Part shown: in pieces, positions 47,801-59,502 of the stretch
Numbering within the stretch: the stretch's first letter is position 1
Layout: every line of letters begins with the position of its first letter
DNA from: Polytrichum commune
Lineage: Eukaryota; Streptophyta; Polytrichopsida; Polytrichales; Polytrichaceae
Assembly: GCA_950295325.1 (NCBI GenBank)
Contig: OX485806.1
Coordinates: 45,813,169 to 45,877,168, forward strand
Direction of reading: 5' to 3'
DNA: 64,000 bases
Notes under the pieces: model-generated
Told to the model about the DNA's origin: nothing
What the model saw: the letters and a program-made list of their open reading frames with translations, nothing else
The model's database searches: none
Position numbers and translations under genes: made by a program

Positions 47801-49195
47801 TTAGGAACCTTTGAAGATCCTAAGTTAGTCAAAATAGCTAAAGATTTGGGCAAATATGAAGCAAAGGTAAAAGATCTATTGTTACAACTTAAAGATGTGT
47901 TTGCATTTACGTACAAGGACATGAAAGGGATACCCCCGTATGTGTGTGAGCATAAAATTGAACTACAACTAGAAACAAAGTGAGTGTGACAAATGTGCTA
48001 TAGAATAAAATCCAATTATGAGGCCAAGGTAACAAAAAAAATGAAAAATACTGGGAAACATGAGATTTATACCCTGTTGATAAAACGGAATGGTTGTCAC
48101 CTATTATGATTATCTAAAAATATGGAAAACTCCAAGTATGTGTTGATTATCGGAAGTTAAATGCGGTCATTAAGGTGGATGTTTTTCCTCTACCTTGTAC
48201 AAAATCGATTTTGGAAGCAGTCGCTAGATACGAAATGTACATGTTAACGGATGTGTATAGTGGGTACAACTAGATAGCAATTGTGTTGGAAGATCCATTG
48301 AATTTTTCTTTTATCATAGAGTATGAAGCATTTGCATACCGGGTAATGCCCTTTGAATTGATGTGTGCACTTGCCACCTTCTAAAGAGGTATGATGAAAA
48401 TATTTGTAGACTACCTAGACAAGTGCATGAAAGTTTTTCTAGATGATTTCATTATGTATGGAACCAAAGATGACCATATTAAACATCTAGAGAAATTTCT
48501 CATCAAATGCCGTGAGAATGGAGTAAGTCTCAACCTAGAAAAATGTTATTTTTGCATTAATTCAAGGAGACTCCTAAGACATGTGGTTTGCAAGGAAGGA
48601 TTGTTGGTGGACCCTAAAAGATGGAATTTGTCAAATGATTACCCCTACGAACCATAATACGAGGAATTCGGAGTTTTTTAGGACAAGCCACATATCATCA
48701 AAAAAATCATTTGGATGTACGCAGAAATCACTAAACCCCTTTATTTATTTTTGAAGAAAGGGGAGAAGTACATTTGGACCAAATCTTGCCAAGAGGTATT
48801 TGAAAAATTAAAGAAAAGACTTACAACTACACCTACATTAATAACTCCCAATTGGACTATGGAGTTTCATGTGCATTGTGATGCCTCCAACATTACCATT
48901 GGGGCAGTCTTAGTCCAAAACATACATGGAGATAGAGATTCTCCAATACATTATGCAAGCTTTGGTGATGATTTATTCGGCGGGTAAATTCAGATATTAT
49001 CTCTTAGCCAACTATTTTGTTTTCTATGTGGACCATCAAGCTTCAATCTATTTGGTTAACCGCCCTATAGTGTTAAGACAAATTGCTAGGTCGATGCTCA
49101 TAGTTCAAGAATATGACTTTGAAATTGTTTACAAACCTAGTAAAAGACGTGTAATGGTTGACACATGTGAGCCACTCAAACCGCTCACAGTTTGA
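44890..49195 (+). pseudogene. Decayed Ty3/gypsy gag-pol remnant, unrelated to the methyltransferase element
   Basis: Gag motifs include KVLLPTYKGKTNPDTYIQKI, LEWYYEFGANHF and three zinc knuckles (CGRCRNKRHYIQEC, a partial CNSLTHNTSEC, and CFYCHQKEHQKSDC near 46285). A protease remnant reads ALIDGRSGVNIITD near 47060, and SLLLGRPWL follows. Reverse transcriptase blocks are CVDYRKLNAVI (near 48140), LTDVYSGY and a catalytic FLDD at 48436-48447. RNase H begins HCDASNITIGAVL and ends near KPSKRR at 49150. Many stops and frameshifts are present. No integrase follows, so it is truncated. Confidence 0.85.
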
Positions 49196-49600
49196 ATTAA
49201 AGCCTATAATATAGAAAGACAAAGAAGTTAGTTATTAGAAATAATTAATATATAGGTGGCTACTAGGTTTTGGGACATCCGCCTATGAATACGAGATGTA
49301 TAAGAGACTGGTATTAGGTCTGGACCAACCCGGGTTCAAATCCAGTCGGTTACATTGACTGGTATTATCCCATGTTGAGCTAGTATTAAGGTAGGAATAA
49401 TTTATAGGCAGATACAAATACAAAGTTACTACACAGATGTGAGTAAAACCTTTTCAATTTTTTTTATTTTTTTTTAAATGTGTTATTATTTATCTAAGTG
49501 AATTTATCAAACTGCTCATGGTTGAGTTAAGGTTCGTGGTCTAAATAGAAAAGAAACTAGTGAATAAAAATTAGATTTAGGTCAATAATTTAGTATGAAA
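49196..49600. other. Possible tRNA-derived SINE-like sequence
   Basis: GGTTCAAATCC at 49333-49343 resembles a polymerase III B box. TGGCTACTAGG at 49257 is a weak A box 76 bases upstream, wider than usual. A T-rich tract follows near 49460. This is suggestive only. Confidence 0.25.
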
Positions 49601-49609
49601 ATTTTAAAC

Positions 49610-49840
49610 AATGGATGAAGACAAATAAATGACAATGTCGAATGGATAAAGAACAGCAAACGACAACGTCGAATGTATGAAGGATAACAAACGACAATAT
49701 CTAATGGATGAAAGACAACGAACGAAAATGTCAAATTGATAGAGTACAACGAATGACAATGTCGAATACATGAAGAACAACGTATGACAACATCGAATGG
49801 TTGAAAGACAACATAGAACGATGTTGAATGGATGAATGAT
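49610..49840. repeat. 31-bp tandem repeats, about seven diverged units
   Basis: Units of the form GTCGAATGGATGAA..ACAACGAACGACAAT follow one another at a 31-base spacing. Open frames on the minus strand across it (Ser-, Phe- and Ile-rich) are a by-product of the repeat. Confidence 0.8.
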
Positions 49841-50389
49841 AATGTAGGACAACAACAAATAAAGGATGATGTCAAACGGATGAGGTGTTGAATGGATGAA
49901 CGCATAAAAATAGGACAACAATGGGCGGAAGATGATGTTATGCAGATAAAGTCGAGTGGATGAAGGTTATTGGATCAAACGGTTAGGAACCTAAGACCAT
50001 TGGATCTAGGAATTTAGATAATGGCGGCCAGCATGGTGGCGGCCGTAAATGCCAATTATAAAATGTAGGTATAACAAAATTTACGACTAAAAAGGCTTGG
50101 TGAATGGAAGGGATAGTCCCCCGAAGGGAGCGTGGAGGCTCACTTTTCATTCTCTCATTATTGTGATTATAACTACTTCTCTCTCCCCCCCTTCTCTATA
50201 TAGGTAGATGCAAAGAGTTATTGACTTCAGGGTAGGAATAGGAATGATGAACAAAAGGTTTTATGAATCCTATGAATGTTCAATTAAAAGGTTTTTGAAA
50301 CCTATTGAAGAAAAATATTATTATCTAGTTGCATTAGCTTTGATATCCTAAGTTATTAGATGTATAAATTGTTACTACATTAGTTATTG

Positions 50390-51180
50390 CCTTAGTTTGT
50401 ACACTAGTTTATGTGTTAGTCTTTGCATTATTGTTGGATCAATCTTCTCCATTAATATTCTATCTTAGTCTCCTACATTATATTTTGCATTGGTCTCCTC
50501 ACGGGTAGATCACTCTAAGGCTTTTTTGTGCACCACATGCAGCTGGGGTTTTTTTGTTTTGGGGTTATTTACCTTCAAGGGTTGAATTAAAGCCTCCCTA
50601 TAATTACTTAAATTTCAAAAATGGCCCATTTGTTTGCACACTTCCATTACTTATATTGTCCAAGTCACTGCAATTTTTTGTACTCTATATTCCTTTTAAG
50701 TAATAAAAGCTAATCTACTTCCTAACGCAATTGACGAGTGTTGAGGGAAAGCATGGAAACAAAGAAGGGTGCAAACATCCCAGTGAGTCCTAAACCCATT
50801 TACATACCATACTAAACATACCTTCTAGGATCCTTATCTTCAGCCCCTATATTAATTTTACAAAAAAATAATGGCCCACGTTTTATGTCCATCTAACTTA
50901 CTTATAATGGGATTGTCTACATTTAATGGCCCCTTCATTATTTGGAATTCCTTTATAATTTTTATTTCAAATGATTTTAATCCTCTCTATATTATGCCGC
51001 ACGTCGTTTTTAAAATGCACTAAGTGATCTACCCGTGGGTCTCCTACATTAGTCTCCTACATTAGTCTCCTATATTAGACTTTTGCATTATGTTGTGCAT
51101 TAGTTCCTTGCATTAGATTCTACATTAGACTTTGTATTAGTCTCCTACATCAGCCTTCTACATTACTCTGTAGAACATTA
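50390..51180. repeat. Short imperfect repeats of CTACATTAGTCTC type, split by a MITE
   Basis: Phrases such as TTAGTCTCCTACATTA recur irregularly on both sides of the insertion at 50500-51037. The unit length varies between about 12 and 25 bases. Confidence 0.7.
50500..51037. mobile_element. hAT-like MITE of 538 bp with 8-bp target duplication
   Basis: The ends are a perfect 15-base inverted repeat, CACGGGTAGATCACT and AGTGATCTACCCGTG. GGTCTCCT flanks both sides (50492-50499 and 51038-51045). An eight-base duplication points to the hAT superfamily. There is no coding capacity. Because the target is itself repetitive, the duplication could in principle be coincidence, but the inverted ends are exact. 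Confidence 0.82.
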
Positions 51181-51239
51181 CTCCTACATTACTACTGTCT
51201 GTAGAACAAATGGTTGGGAAGGGATTCTATAATGAATTG

Positions 51240-54200
51240 TTTAATTCCTTGACAATCTGCAGTCTTGCACATAATGATGATGCAGGACTTGTTTCCTAAA
51301 GTACCAGTTGCTTACGAAATATTGGGGTATCTGTCTCTACATATAAGAAGATGGTTTAGGTTGTAGATATACACAACTTCTTTTGTGTATTTGGGTTGTT
51401 TATGTTGCATTTTTTCAGGATTTTTGTGCTAGAGGTATGTGTTGGGTAATCTCTATGTTCAAATTCTGTATTTGAGTTTGGCTTGGTATGAAATCAATGG
51501 TGGAATGTGTACATTTGGCTACTTCTTGGAGGAGCTTTGTGGGAATTGTAAGCTCATAGGTCGAGGAGTGACTAATTCACCTTTTGTAATTTTTGGTGGA
51601 TGTCATCGTAGATGAGGTGTGGGGGTGGGGCAAGTAATTGTAGTGACATGTATCTGGGATTTTTTTGAGTCTCTTTAGTATGGTTACAAATATGGGGTCT
51701 AGGTTTATCGACATTTGTTGGTTGCATTCTTGTGGGAGAGGCCCCATTGTGATGATATAGACAAATACTAGGAATTGTGGTGGATATTTTTTAAGAGGGA
51801 TGTTGTATCTTTTTAGGTGTTGAAGAGTGGTTGAGGTGTTGTTGTTGGGTTGACACATGATGTATAGTTTGAACAATTCTTCCAAGTGTTGGTAGACTAA
51901 GGGTGTTATACCAAAATGTGAAGAGGAAACTATACAACTAGATGGAAACATAAGGATGAGTGCCATGCGTCAATGAATAGCAACCATCAAGCCACCAAGT
52001 ACCCAAAAACCACCAAAGGGATAGCTAGATCAAAGCAAACATCCAACAAGGAAGGCGAAGTTCCCAAAGAGTGGCAATCTAGTAGCACAAAAACCATTGG
52101 GAACGTAAATGGGTAAAGCTTGTAAATTTTATCTACAATGAAGAAGAAAGTATAAGCATTAGGTAGGTAGGCCCATGGTGAGAATGTAAGGAGTGGATTG
52201 TCCACTAAACAGTTGTTGACCTTGGTGGAAGCTTAGTGGCGGGCTTGGGTGTGATGCACTGGGGAAGCCGAGTGGTGCTTGAAGTTGTCGAAGGAGACCT
52301 CGTTAATATCTGATAGTCATGGGTGTGCTCGGTGTGTGTTGAATGCGTGCAGTTTGATTGTCTTGAGGGTCCGGTAAGGTGGCAGCAAGAGTTTACATGA
52401 CGTTGTGTATACGACTATTGGATTGTTGGAATTGTATGGCCATTGCGCTCAAGATGCTATGGATATTTGTGGTGTGAATCTTGAGTGTTTTGGTTGATGC
52501 TTCAACATGCCTATCCATGTTGAGATTGATGTTGTTTTGTGAATGTGGAAGCTCTCCCGTCTACTGTTTTGACCAACTCATTGATAGTTTTTTTTAGGGG
52601 ATTTTCCATAACTAAGGGTGCCAATGGCATTGTTGCTCATTGTTTGTACCTTTTGGGTGATGGCTTCACAAGTGGGAGTCTATGCAAGGCATAAAGCAAT
52701 ATTGTTAGGTTCCATACCATCAATGCTACCCTTATATAGTATGAAATCTACCATTCATTCAAGGATGTAGGTGGGCTTGTGTAGCGATTCCTTGTACACA
52801 ACCCCATTGAGACATTGAAAATGGGACCAACCAGTTTGACAATCATCCGTGCAATGGGCGGTATAACCAAAGTTGATTCCAACGATGTTGTCCTTACCAA
52901 GCAACCTTTTGAGTGTCCTTGTGCGTTGAGAAGTCCATTCACATTTGGCCGATCATGTCAATGCTTAAGGTGGCAAATTGTTTTGTCCATGTGTTTGAGT
53001 TTGGTGTGAACTCTGCATCACATGTCCAGAGGTTGTGGTGTGCTCCTCAACATTTTGATAGTTCGTTTTTTGACTTTCTGATGCTTTTTCAATTCTTAGA
53101 TTGTGGTATTAAAGCGTTGACAGTGTACTGTCAATGATATCTCCACCTCCTACGCACTAACCCAACACACATACAATACTACATATTACAAAAATGCACA
53201 ACATACAAATCCAATGCTACCTCCATTACAACTACAACTTAGACCTACACACATTTATCTTATTAGTTGGAGACATCCATTCAAACTTAGGACCAATCAC
53301 ACATTCTTCATCACATGCTTGCCAAATTCACAAAAAAATACTATCACAAATAATCTTTGATGAACATTGTGAGTTGCTATTTTGCAATAAGCTACGAAGA
53401 CTCGTGATAATATACCAGGTTAATTTGTAATCGCTGGAAAAATATCATATCTCATTAACATGCTCGGTTAAGCCATCAATTTTTAACCTCCCATTTCTTA
53501 TGATTTGAACATAGATGCTTTTGGAGTTAAGAGAACTTAATCTCAATTATCTAACTCTTAATGCAAGGCTTGATAATTGTGAGAAATAACCAAGATGGAG
53601 TGAGCTCTTGGATGTGTTCAATATCCTAAAGTTCCATGCGTATCAATATCTCCTTAATTGTTGATGAGAAAAGAACCCTTCAAGATCTCAATTAAGATTT
53701 CTAAAGAAAGTCAAGCTCTTAGTTCACTTTATGACTTCCATAATATCGTAAGCCTTACAATGTCAATTCATTCATATAGGTACTCATATCAAGTTACATA
53801 ATCAAGCCTTAACTTTATTATAAGATTATGTTAGTTTGCATAACACCAAATCGTTTCCTTGATTATATACAATATTAATGAGAATTGAGTGTTAATGTCT
53901 TAGGTGGTAGAAGATGCATGTTTTTGTGTCTTTAGTCTTTTAATTCAAGTGTTATCATTTGGAATATAAGCATGATACGTTTATATATAATGAAAACGTT
54001 TATGACAAGTTTAACAACATTAATATATGTATACATATATACAATATTGCATACTTTTAATCTAACATTACCATAATAGTTTCACTTGTGACCAAAAATC
54101 ACGACTTCAATTATCTCTTGAAGTAATTACTTCCGCAAAGCATCCCAACTTAAAGTTGTTAATACTCCCTTTTGAGGAGTGTCAACACAAAAGAAGAGAA

Positions 54201-54268
54201 GCATAAAATTATCACTTATTATAAGATTCAAACTTCAATATATGTGTTGACGTTAACTCAATCATCAT
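51240..54268. other. No gene recognised; possible LINE trace
   Basis: Most of this stretch shows nothing I can name. At 53194-53430 an open frame reads LLVGDIHSNLGP, which resembles the GDI.xNPGP motif near the start of some LINE second frames. It is too short to be sure. From 53440 to 54268 the sequence is AT-rich and may be part of an old LTR. Confidence 0.3.
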
Positions 54269-54702
54269 TGTCACGTGAGGTGACATCGGGGGCTAAGTTA
54301 TGTCAATTTAGGAGTAAATGGACTCCATTAGGAGTCCATGTGTGTTGGGATGAGTAACGGACTCCATTGGGAGTCCTAGTTAGTTGTTCATCCACTCCAT
54401 GGATGAACTCCACATAGGATTAGGGTTGTATGGAGAGGAAGGCCTCTTGACTTGCCATTGTTGTCAAGTCAAGTCTTGTGAGTGTGTTTTGAGAGAGAGA
54501 GAGAGCTTGTTGTTGTTTTCTCATGGCTATGGTGTAGTAGATTATGAGTAAAGCCTTTGCATTCTTTCTCCACCACTTGCACTCTTGGATTCTCCCTTCG
54601 TGGAGTGAGAGATAGCTTGACTCTTGTGTGTGAATTTCAGAGTTTCTTAAGCTTTGTAAGAAGACATTTTAGTTTCTTAAGCTTGGAGAGAGAAACCCTC
54701 AT
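54269..54702 (+). repeat. 5' LTR of copy 2, portion comparable with copy 1
   Basis: Matches 25061-25492 and 34637-35068 from TGTCACGTGAGG to AACCCTCAT, with a few changes. The CACGTG G-box is at 54272-54277. As in copy 1, related sequence continues past this point (ACTTGACAAC), so the real LTR may be longer. Confidence 0.85.
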
Positions 54703-55145
54703 ACTTGACAACAATGGCTCTAATTTTTCATTTTTGGTTGTATTTCTGAGCTAGAATGGCCTAGTAATGAGAGTAAATGAATGATACAAGTGTTTGAAAG
54801 CTTAGTTGGTCATTTCTTGCAACCCTCAAGAAAATTTTGAGAGAAATCTTCCCATTTTTCTTTTGTTGTCTCTTGTATTTTCTTCAATTGTTGATGGTTG
54901 AATCTTGAGATTCCATTTAGTTTCAAGATTCTCAAGTCACATTTTCTTGCTTGCAAATTGTGAAGCAAAGTTTAATTTAAATACAAACATAAACCACAAT
55001 CAAAATCCGATTTATTTTTAATTTTGGTTGAGCTCCGGACCCTCTTGGAGCTCCTGGAGCTCCAATTCTGAATCCCGGGGGCGGGCGGCGCAGGCCGGGC
55101 CGGGCCCCACGGGCGGGCAGGCGCCAGCCAAGCCCTGGCAGGCAG

Positions 55146-55883
55146 GTAAGATACCCTTACCCTTTTTTTAAATTTTTTAAATTTTTAGTTTTTAGTTTTA
55201 GTTTTAGTTTTTTTTAATTAAAACAAATATTTTTTTATTTTTTATTTTTTTTCACATTTTTACTTTCATCTTTCAAACTTGGCATCCAATTCTCACAAAC
55301 TTTGAGGTTCAAATTTGGGGGCATTCTAGCTCCGATTGAAGTGAAATTTGAGCCTATCTTGTGTGAAATTTGCCAAGGAATCCAATGGTGTAATTGGATT
55401 GTTGATTGGAATTCAAAATCATTGCTGAAATTATTAATTTCAACGCTGATTTTTATTTTTGGGAGCAAATTAACTCCGAACGGAGTGAAATTTGAGCCTA
55501 TCTTGTGTGAAATTTGCCAAGGAATCCAATGGTGTAATTGGATTGTTGATTGGAATTCAAAATCATTGCTGAAATTATTAATTTCAACGCTGATTTTTGT
55601 TTTTGGGAGCAAATTAACTCCGAACGGAGTGAAATTTGAGCCTAATTTGTGTGAAATCTTCCTAGGAGTCCATTGGTGCACTTAGTTTGTTGATTGGAGT
55701 CCATAATCACCTTGGAAATGAGCCCTTTCAACGCTGATTTTTCATTTTAATTACCAATCTCAAACCTTTGCACAATTTTGGAATTCTGGGGGGCATAAAT
55801 AAACACTTGGCATTTGGCAAGGGATTGCCATTTAGATAGCCCGCAACAGGTGCAGGTTGCCATTACCTTGTAGATAGTTGCAG
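55146..55883 (+). other. Possible leader intron of copy 2
   Basis: The donor GCAG|GTAAG at 55146 and the acceptor GTTGCAG at 55883 are in the same relative places as in copy 1, although the sequences just after the donor have diverged. The gag start codon is 19 bases downstream of the acceptor. Confidence 0.4.
55320..55690. repeat. 144-bp tandem repeats in the leader of copy 2, two units plus a partial
   Basis: TGAAATTTGAGCCTA recurs at 55342, 55486 and 55630. The units match those of copy 1, which has two more. Confidence 0.95.
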
Positions 55884-55902
55884 GTACTCAAGTGATTATT
55901 TT

Positions 55903-58900
55903 ATGGTGCAAACTAGGAGCCGATATTATCGATCTCCATCACCAGATTACTTGGAGGACGTGCATACCACAAATCTTGAGCCAGAGGTAGATACCAACGA
56001 GGCTTTTGAGCCTATTTCGGCGTTGGACACTACTAGTAGGCTTCGGATTTGGAGTGTCGGCACGTTCGACGAAATGGAGGACGATCGCCACAATTCAGTG
56101 CGTGATCGGTTTTCAGGTCGAGCTGGGGGCATTTCCTTGCCCGATTGGAAACTCCGGTTTCGTACCTGGATTAAGGAGAAACGCCAAAGGTCTTCCAATT
56201 TCAATGATTGGTATGCCTTTGAACTTCTGCCTCAACATTTGGAGTATGAGGCACTCCAAACTTATGAACGCTGGACAGAGGGTCATCAGCGACAACTTCG
56301 GGAGGTGGAGCAGTATTGGGAGGCTCGGGTTGAGCTCATTTCAGCCCTTAAGGATGGGGCGGTTGCTACCTTAGCTCCACCCACCTTAAAGGAGGAGGAA
56401 TCGCCGGCGGAGTCTAAGGACACGGAACTGGCACTTGGGCCAATGGTGGCTAGCAGTAGCACGGCAACCCTTTCACGGGTGGCACGTGCTACACAGGCAG
56501 CATTGACGGTTGTTGGTCCACCACCTCCGTGTAATCCCCTTACTGAATTTGTCGCACATTTGGAAGTGGAGTATGGTGGGTTTCGGCGAGACCAGATGCA
56601 GCGCATCCAGGATTTCCGCCGAGAGAAGGATGATACTCCACGGACCATGTATACGCGACTCGCGCGATTTGCTGTGGAGTCGGGAGGTGTTTTTGCTGAG
56701 AGTCAGCTTGTTAAAATCTTTTTGTCTAAGATTGACAAGCGGCTACTTGAGTTGGCATCACCTCGGATTATCCTCGACTACGAGGGCCGAGCTACGCTTG
56801 CACAAGCGTTTGCCGTGGTTGAGAGATGTGATCGGGCTCTTTGCCAACATGATGCCACGGATATGGTATCTTGGATGACAGAAAGTCCGAAACCAAGAAG
56901 AATTGTCACGGCTACTAGTAGTTTAGCTGAGACTCAACCCGTCAAGGAGCAAAAGATTTTGCATTGTTGGGGTTGTGGAGAAGCTGGTCATTCGAAGAAT
57001 GATCCCAATTGTCCTAAGAAGAAGAAAACTCAGCCTTTGGGAAAATTAAAACAAAAGATGGAACCAGTAAAGGCAGGGGACAATTATAAGAAGAGACAAT
57101 TGAAATGTAACCATTGTGGTGGCACTAATCACGATGTGGATCATTGTTTCCAACTTCATCCTGAGATGCGGCCTGCCAGTTATGTCACTGGAAAGTCTCC
57201 AAGGGAGCAGAGTCTTGAGGCTAAGGTGGCAGAGCTTGAACAAAAGCTCAAATCTTCTGCATCTTTTGCTCAAATTTCAGAGCCGCATGTGGATAGTGGC
57301 ACCTCGGGTTCGGACATGTATATGTTTGGAGCAGCTGGAGAGGTGGTGGCGGCGGCTTCTACTCACTCACAAACATTGGCAGATGCGGTGGCTTCCACGA
57401 GTGGTGGTAGCAACGAGGTGCTACATCCTCGCCATGCCGGACCAGCAGATCAAGTTGGTCAAGCACGTTTACCTCTCTCATTTGGATTGGTAGACACCAC
57501 TGTTGTTGGGGCAAAAAACCCTGTACCTTTGAGAGATGGGGATTCCATCTCGAAGGATGTTACGCAGGCATTGGCATATAAAATTCTCCATATGCCAATT
57601 TTCTCGGGTTCGGAGTTGATGGCTTCGGATTTCAAGCCTGCTGGAGTTTTTCATTTAGCTGGGAGAATGTTAGAAGGTAAGGCGGATTTGCCATCCCTTC
57701 AAGTATTCCAAGTTGTGGTTGACGTACCTGTGGCTGAGGAGGTGGAGGACTTAGCCAATTTGCGAGCGAGTCTTGCGGATGCGGCGATCATTGCTTTTGG
57801 TAAGCAAACTGATATTCCTCCAGCATCAATTTCAGCAGTGGATACGTCATTTTTGAATTATGCGTCGGGAGCGGCATATCTTGCAGACATTTCTGCAAGG
57901 CCTGCTCGCGAACGGCATAATTTGCAACCTGGAGTTGTACGGCTTATGAACGACAAATCTTTGTTTGTCGTTTCACGCACGGATATGCCCACTATCCGTG
58001 CTACACCACTGAGAGTTATGATGGATTCCGGTGCTCAACCGGTTATGATTGGCAAAGGACTTGCTGACAGTCTTGGATTGACGCCAGCAAGCTTGGATCC
58101 TTGTCCATTCACTATTGTGACTTCAGTAGGGGGCACTGAACGTGCAACAGGTTACACCAAGGTACCTCTACGTTTGATTTTTCATGTGGGGGCAGGGCCT
58201 ACTTACACTCATTTATCAATGAAGTGTGTTGTTACTAATGCTACCAACTATGATATACTTGTTGGTCAGCAAGTTCTTTACCCACTTGGCTTTGGTTTGG
58301 ATAATTGGACGGAAAAGGGATGGATTAGACCGGGATGGTCCACTGGAGATGGCAGGAAGGTATTTATTCCCGTCACATTTGCAGCCACTGCTATGACTAT
58401 GGTTGCGGAGGCAATGTTTGGTTGCAACGGTTCAGTTGCATATTTGCCTTGTGCTCCAGTTTTATTGGAGGAAACAATGGACTACACTTGTAATGCGGCA
58501 GAACAACAATTTTTACCATCTTTTCAAATTCCTGCTCGACATTTCAAGGATCCACCTCCACCATGGCGAACTCCTAAGGAGTTATCCGACCATTGTCAAC
58601 ACATTGTAGCGGATTTGGAGCTTGGAGAGGCACCTCCAACTTCATCCTCATTTTCTTTTGCTCAACCCATTCATTGGCAACCATCACCTGAAGGTATTGT
58701 CCTTGTGGAGATCTTTGGAGGCATTGGCACAGGTTTGGCGGCAGTGTTGGAAGCTGGAATTACAGTTTGGCGATATATTCATGTGGACAATGGGTATGCA
58801 GCCAACAGAGCCGTCCGATACCACATCCAACAATTGTTGTTGAGATACCCCGCACAATTGTCAGCCTCTGCCATTCATGGATGTTGTGATCAACTTCCTC

Positions 58901-59502
58901 AAGATGTCACTATGATTAGTGATAAGGATTTGAGAAGGTTGGGCCACGTGGATTTGATTATTGCAGGATGGCCTTGTCAAGGCCATTCGCGGGCAGGAAC
59001 TGGCCAGGGATTGGATGATCCTAGGTCTAGTTTGTTTGCGGATTTGATGCGATTGACGCAATGGTGGTTTACCCACCAATCAACTCCGCCATGGTACATT
59101 TTTGAAAATGTACCATTATTGGGTGATACCCGGCACAAAGTGGTGAAGGATGGTGAGTACATTAACCAAATTCTGGGTACTCCAACATTTCTGGATGCTG
59201 CATCTTTGGGATCCTTTGCTCACCGGCCTCGTTGGTTTTGGACCGACTTGGTATCACCTCGGGTGCTTTCAGCGGCGATTGCCCGCATTCCCCGCCTTAT
59301 GGATCGCAAGGTGGATGACATTTTAGATGATCATCGTGTTTCTTTGGCAGTTACCAAGGATGACACCTTGCCATTTGCATTAATTAACAAGGTGGGCATT
59401 CCGAGAGGTACACTACCTACTTTTGTGACATATCCACAAAAGGTGTGCATTTCGATCTCATGGACCAGGCATGGTTTGGGATTCAAAATCCCAAACTTAT
59501 GA
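55903..59502 (+). CDS. Gag-protease-methyltransferase polyprotein of copy 2 (1199 residues, methyltransferase C-terminus cut by a frameshift)
   Basis: One open frame encodes Gag, protease and most of a C5-cytosine methyltransferase. Zinc knuckles lie at residues 355-370 and 402-415. The protease DSGA is at 708-711, with DILVG at 784-788. The methyltransferase begins near residue 931. Motif I is EIFGGIGTGLAAVLEAGI (936-953), motif IV is AGWPCQGHSRAG with catalytic Cys1025 (codon 58975-58977), motif VI is FENV with Glu1068, and motif VIII is AHRPRWFWTDL (1106-1116). Near 59437-59445 one extra base relative to copy 1 (CACAAAAGGTGTGC against CACGGTCTTTTGC) shifts the frame, so the last 20 residues or so are not genuine and the C-terminal motifs are lost from this frame. 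The methyltransferase is thus fused in frame to Gag and protease, not a separate nested gene. Confidence 0.92.
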   Translation: MVQTRSRYYRSPSPDYLEDVHTTNLEPEVDTNEAFEPISALDTTSRLRIWSVGTFDEMEDDRHNSVRDRFSGRAGGISLPDWKLRFRTWIKEKRQRSSNFNDWYAFELLPQHLEYEALQTYERWTEGHQRQLREVEQYWEARVELISALKDGAVATLAPPTLKEEESPAESKDTELALGPMVASSSTATLSRVARATQAALTVVGPPPPCNPLTEFVAHLEVEYGGFRRDQMQRIQDFRREKDDTPRTMYTRLARFAVESGGVFAESQLVKIFLSKIDKRLLELASPRIILDYEGRATLAQAFAVVERCDRALCQHDATDMVSWMTESPKPRRIVTATSSLAETQPVKEQKILHCWGCGEAGHSKNDPNCPKKKKTQPLGKLKQKMEPVKAGDNYKKRQLKCNHCGGTNHDVDHCFQLHPEMRPASYVTGKSPREQSLEAKVAELEQKLKSSASFAQISEPHVDSGTSGSDMYMFGAAGEVVAAASTHSQTLADAVASTSGGSNEVLHPRHAGPADQVGQARLPLSFGLVDTTVVGAKNPVPLRDGDSISKDVTQALAYKILHMPIFSGSELMASDFKPAGVFHLAGRMLEGKADLPSLQVFQVVVDVPVAEEVEDLANLRASLADAAIIAFGKQTDIPPASISAVDTSFLNYASGAAYLADISARPARERHNLQPGVVRLMNDKSLFVVSRTDMPTIRATPLRVMMDSGAQPVMIGKGLADSLGLTPASLDPCPFTIVTSVGGTERATGYTKVPLRLIFHVGAGPTYTHLSMKCVVTNATNYDILVGQQVLYPLGFGLDNWTEKGWIRPGWSTGDGRKVFIPVTFAATAMTMVAEAMFGCNGSVAYLPCAPVLLEETMDYTCNAAEQQFLPSFQIPARHFKDPPPPWRTPKELSDHCQHIVADLELGEAPPTSSSFSFAQPIHWQPSPEGIVLVEIFGGIGTGLAAVLEAGITVWRYIHVDNGYAANRAVRYHIQQLLLRYPAQLSASAIHGCCDQLPQDVTMISDKDLRRLGHVDLIIAGWPCQGHSRAGTGQGLDDPRSSLFADLMRLTQWWFTHQSTPPWYIFENVPLLGDTRHKVVKDGEYINQILGTPTFLDAASLGSFAHRPRWFWTDLVSPRVLSAAIARIPRLMDRKVDDILDDHRVSLAVTKDDTLPFALINKVGIPRGTLPTFVTYPQKVCISISWTRHGLGFKIPNL

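Noticed and set aside
49582-49921. Minus-strand open frames rich in Ser, Phe and Ile
   Set aside because: By-product of the 31-bp tandem repeat.
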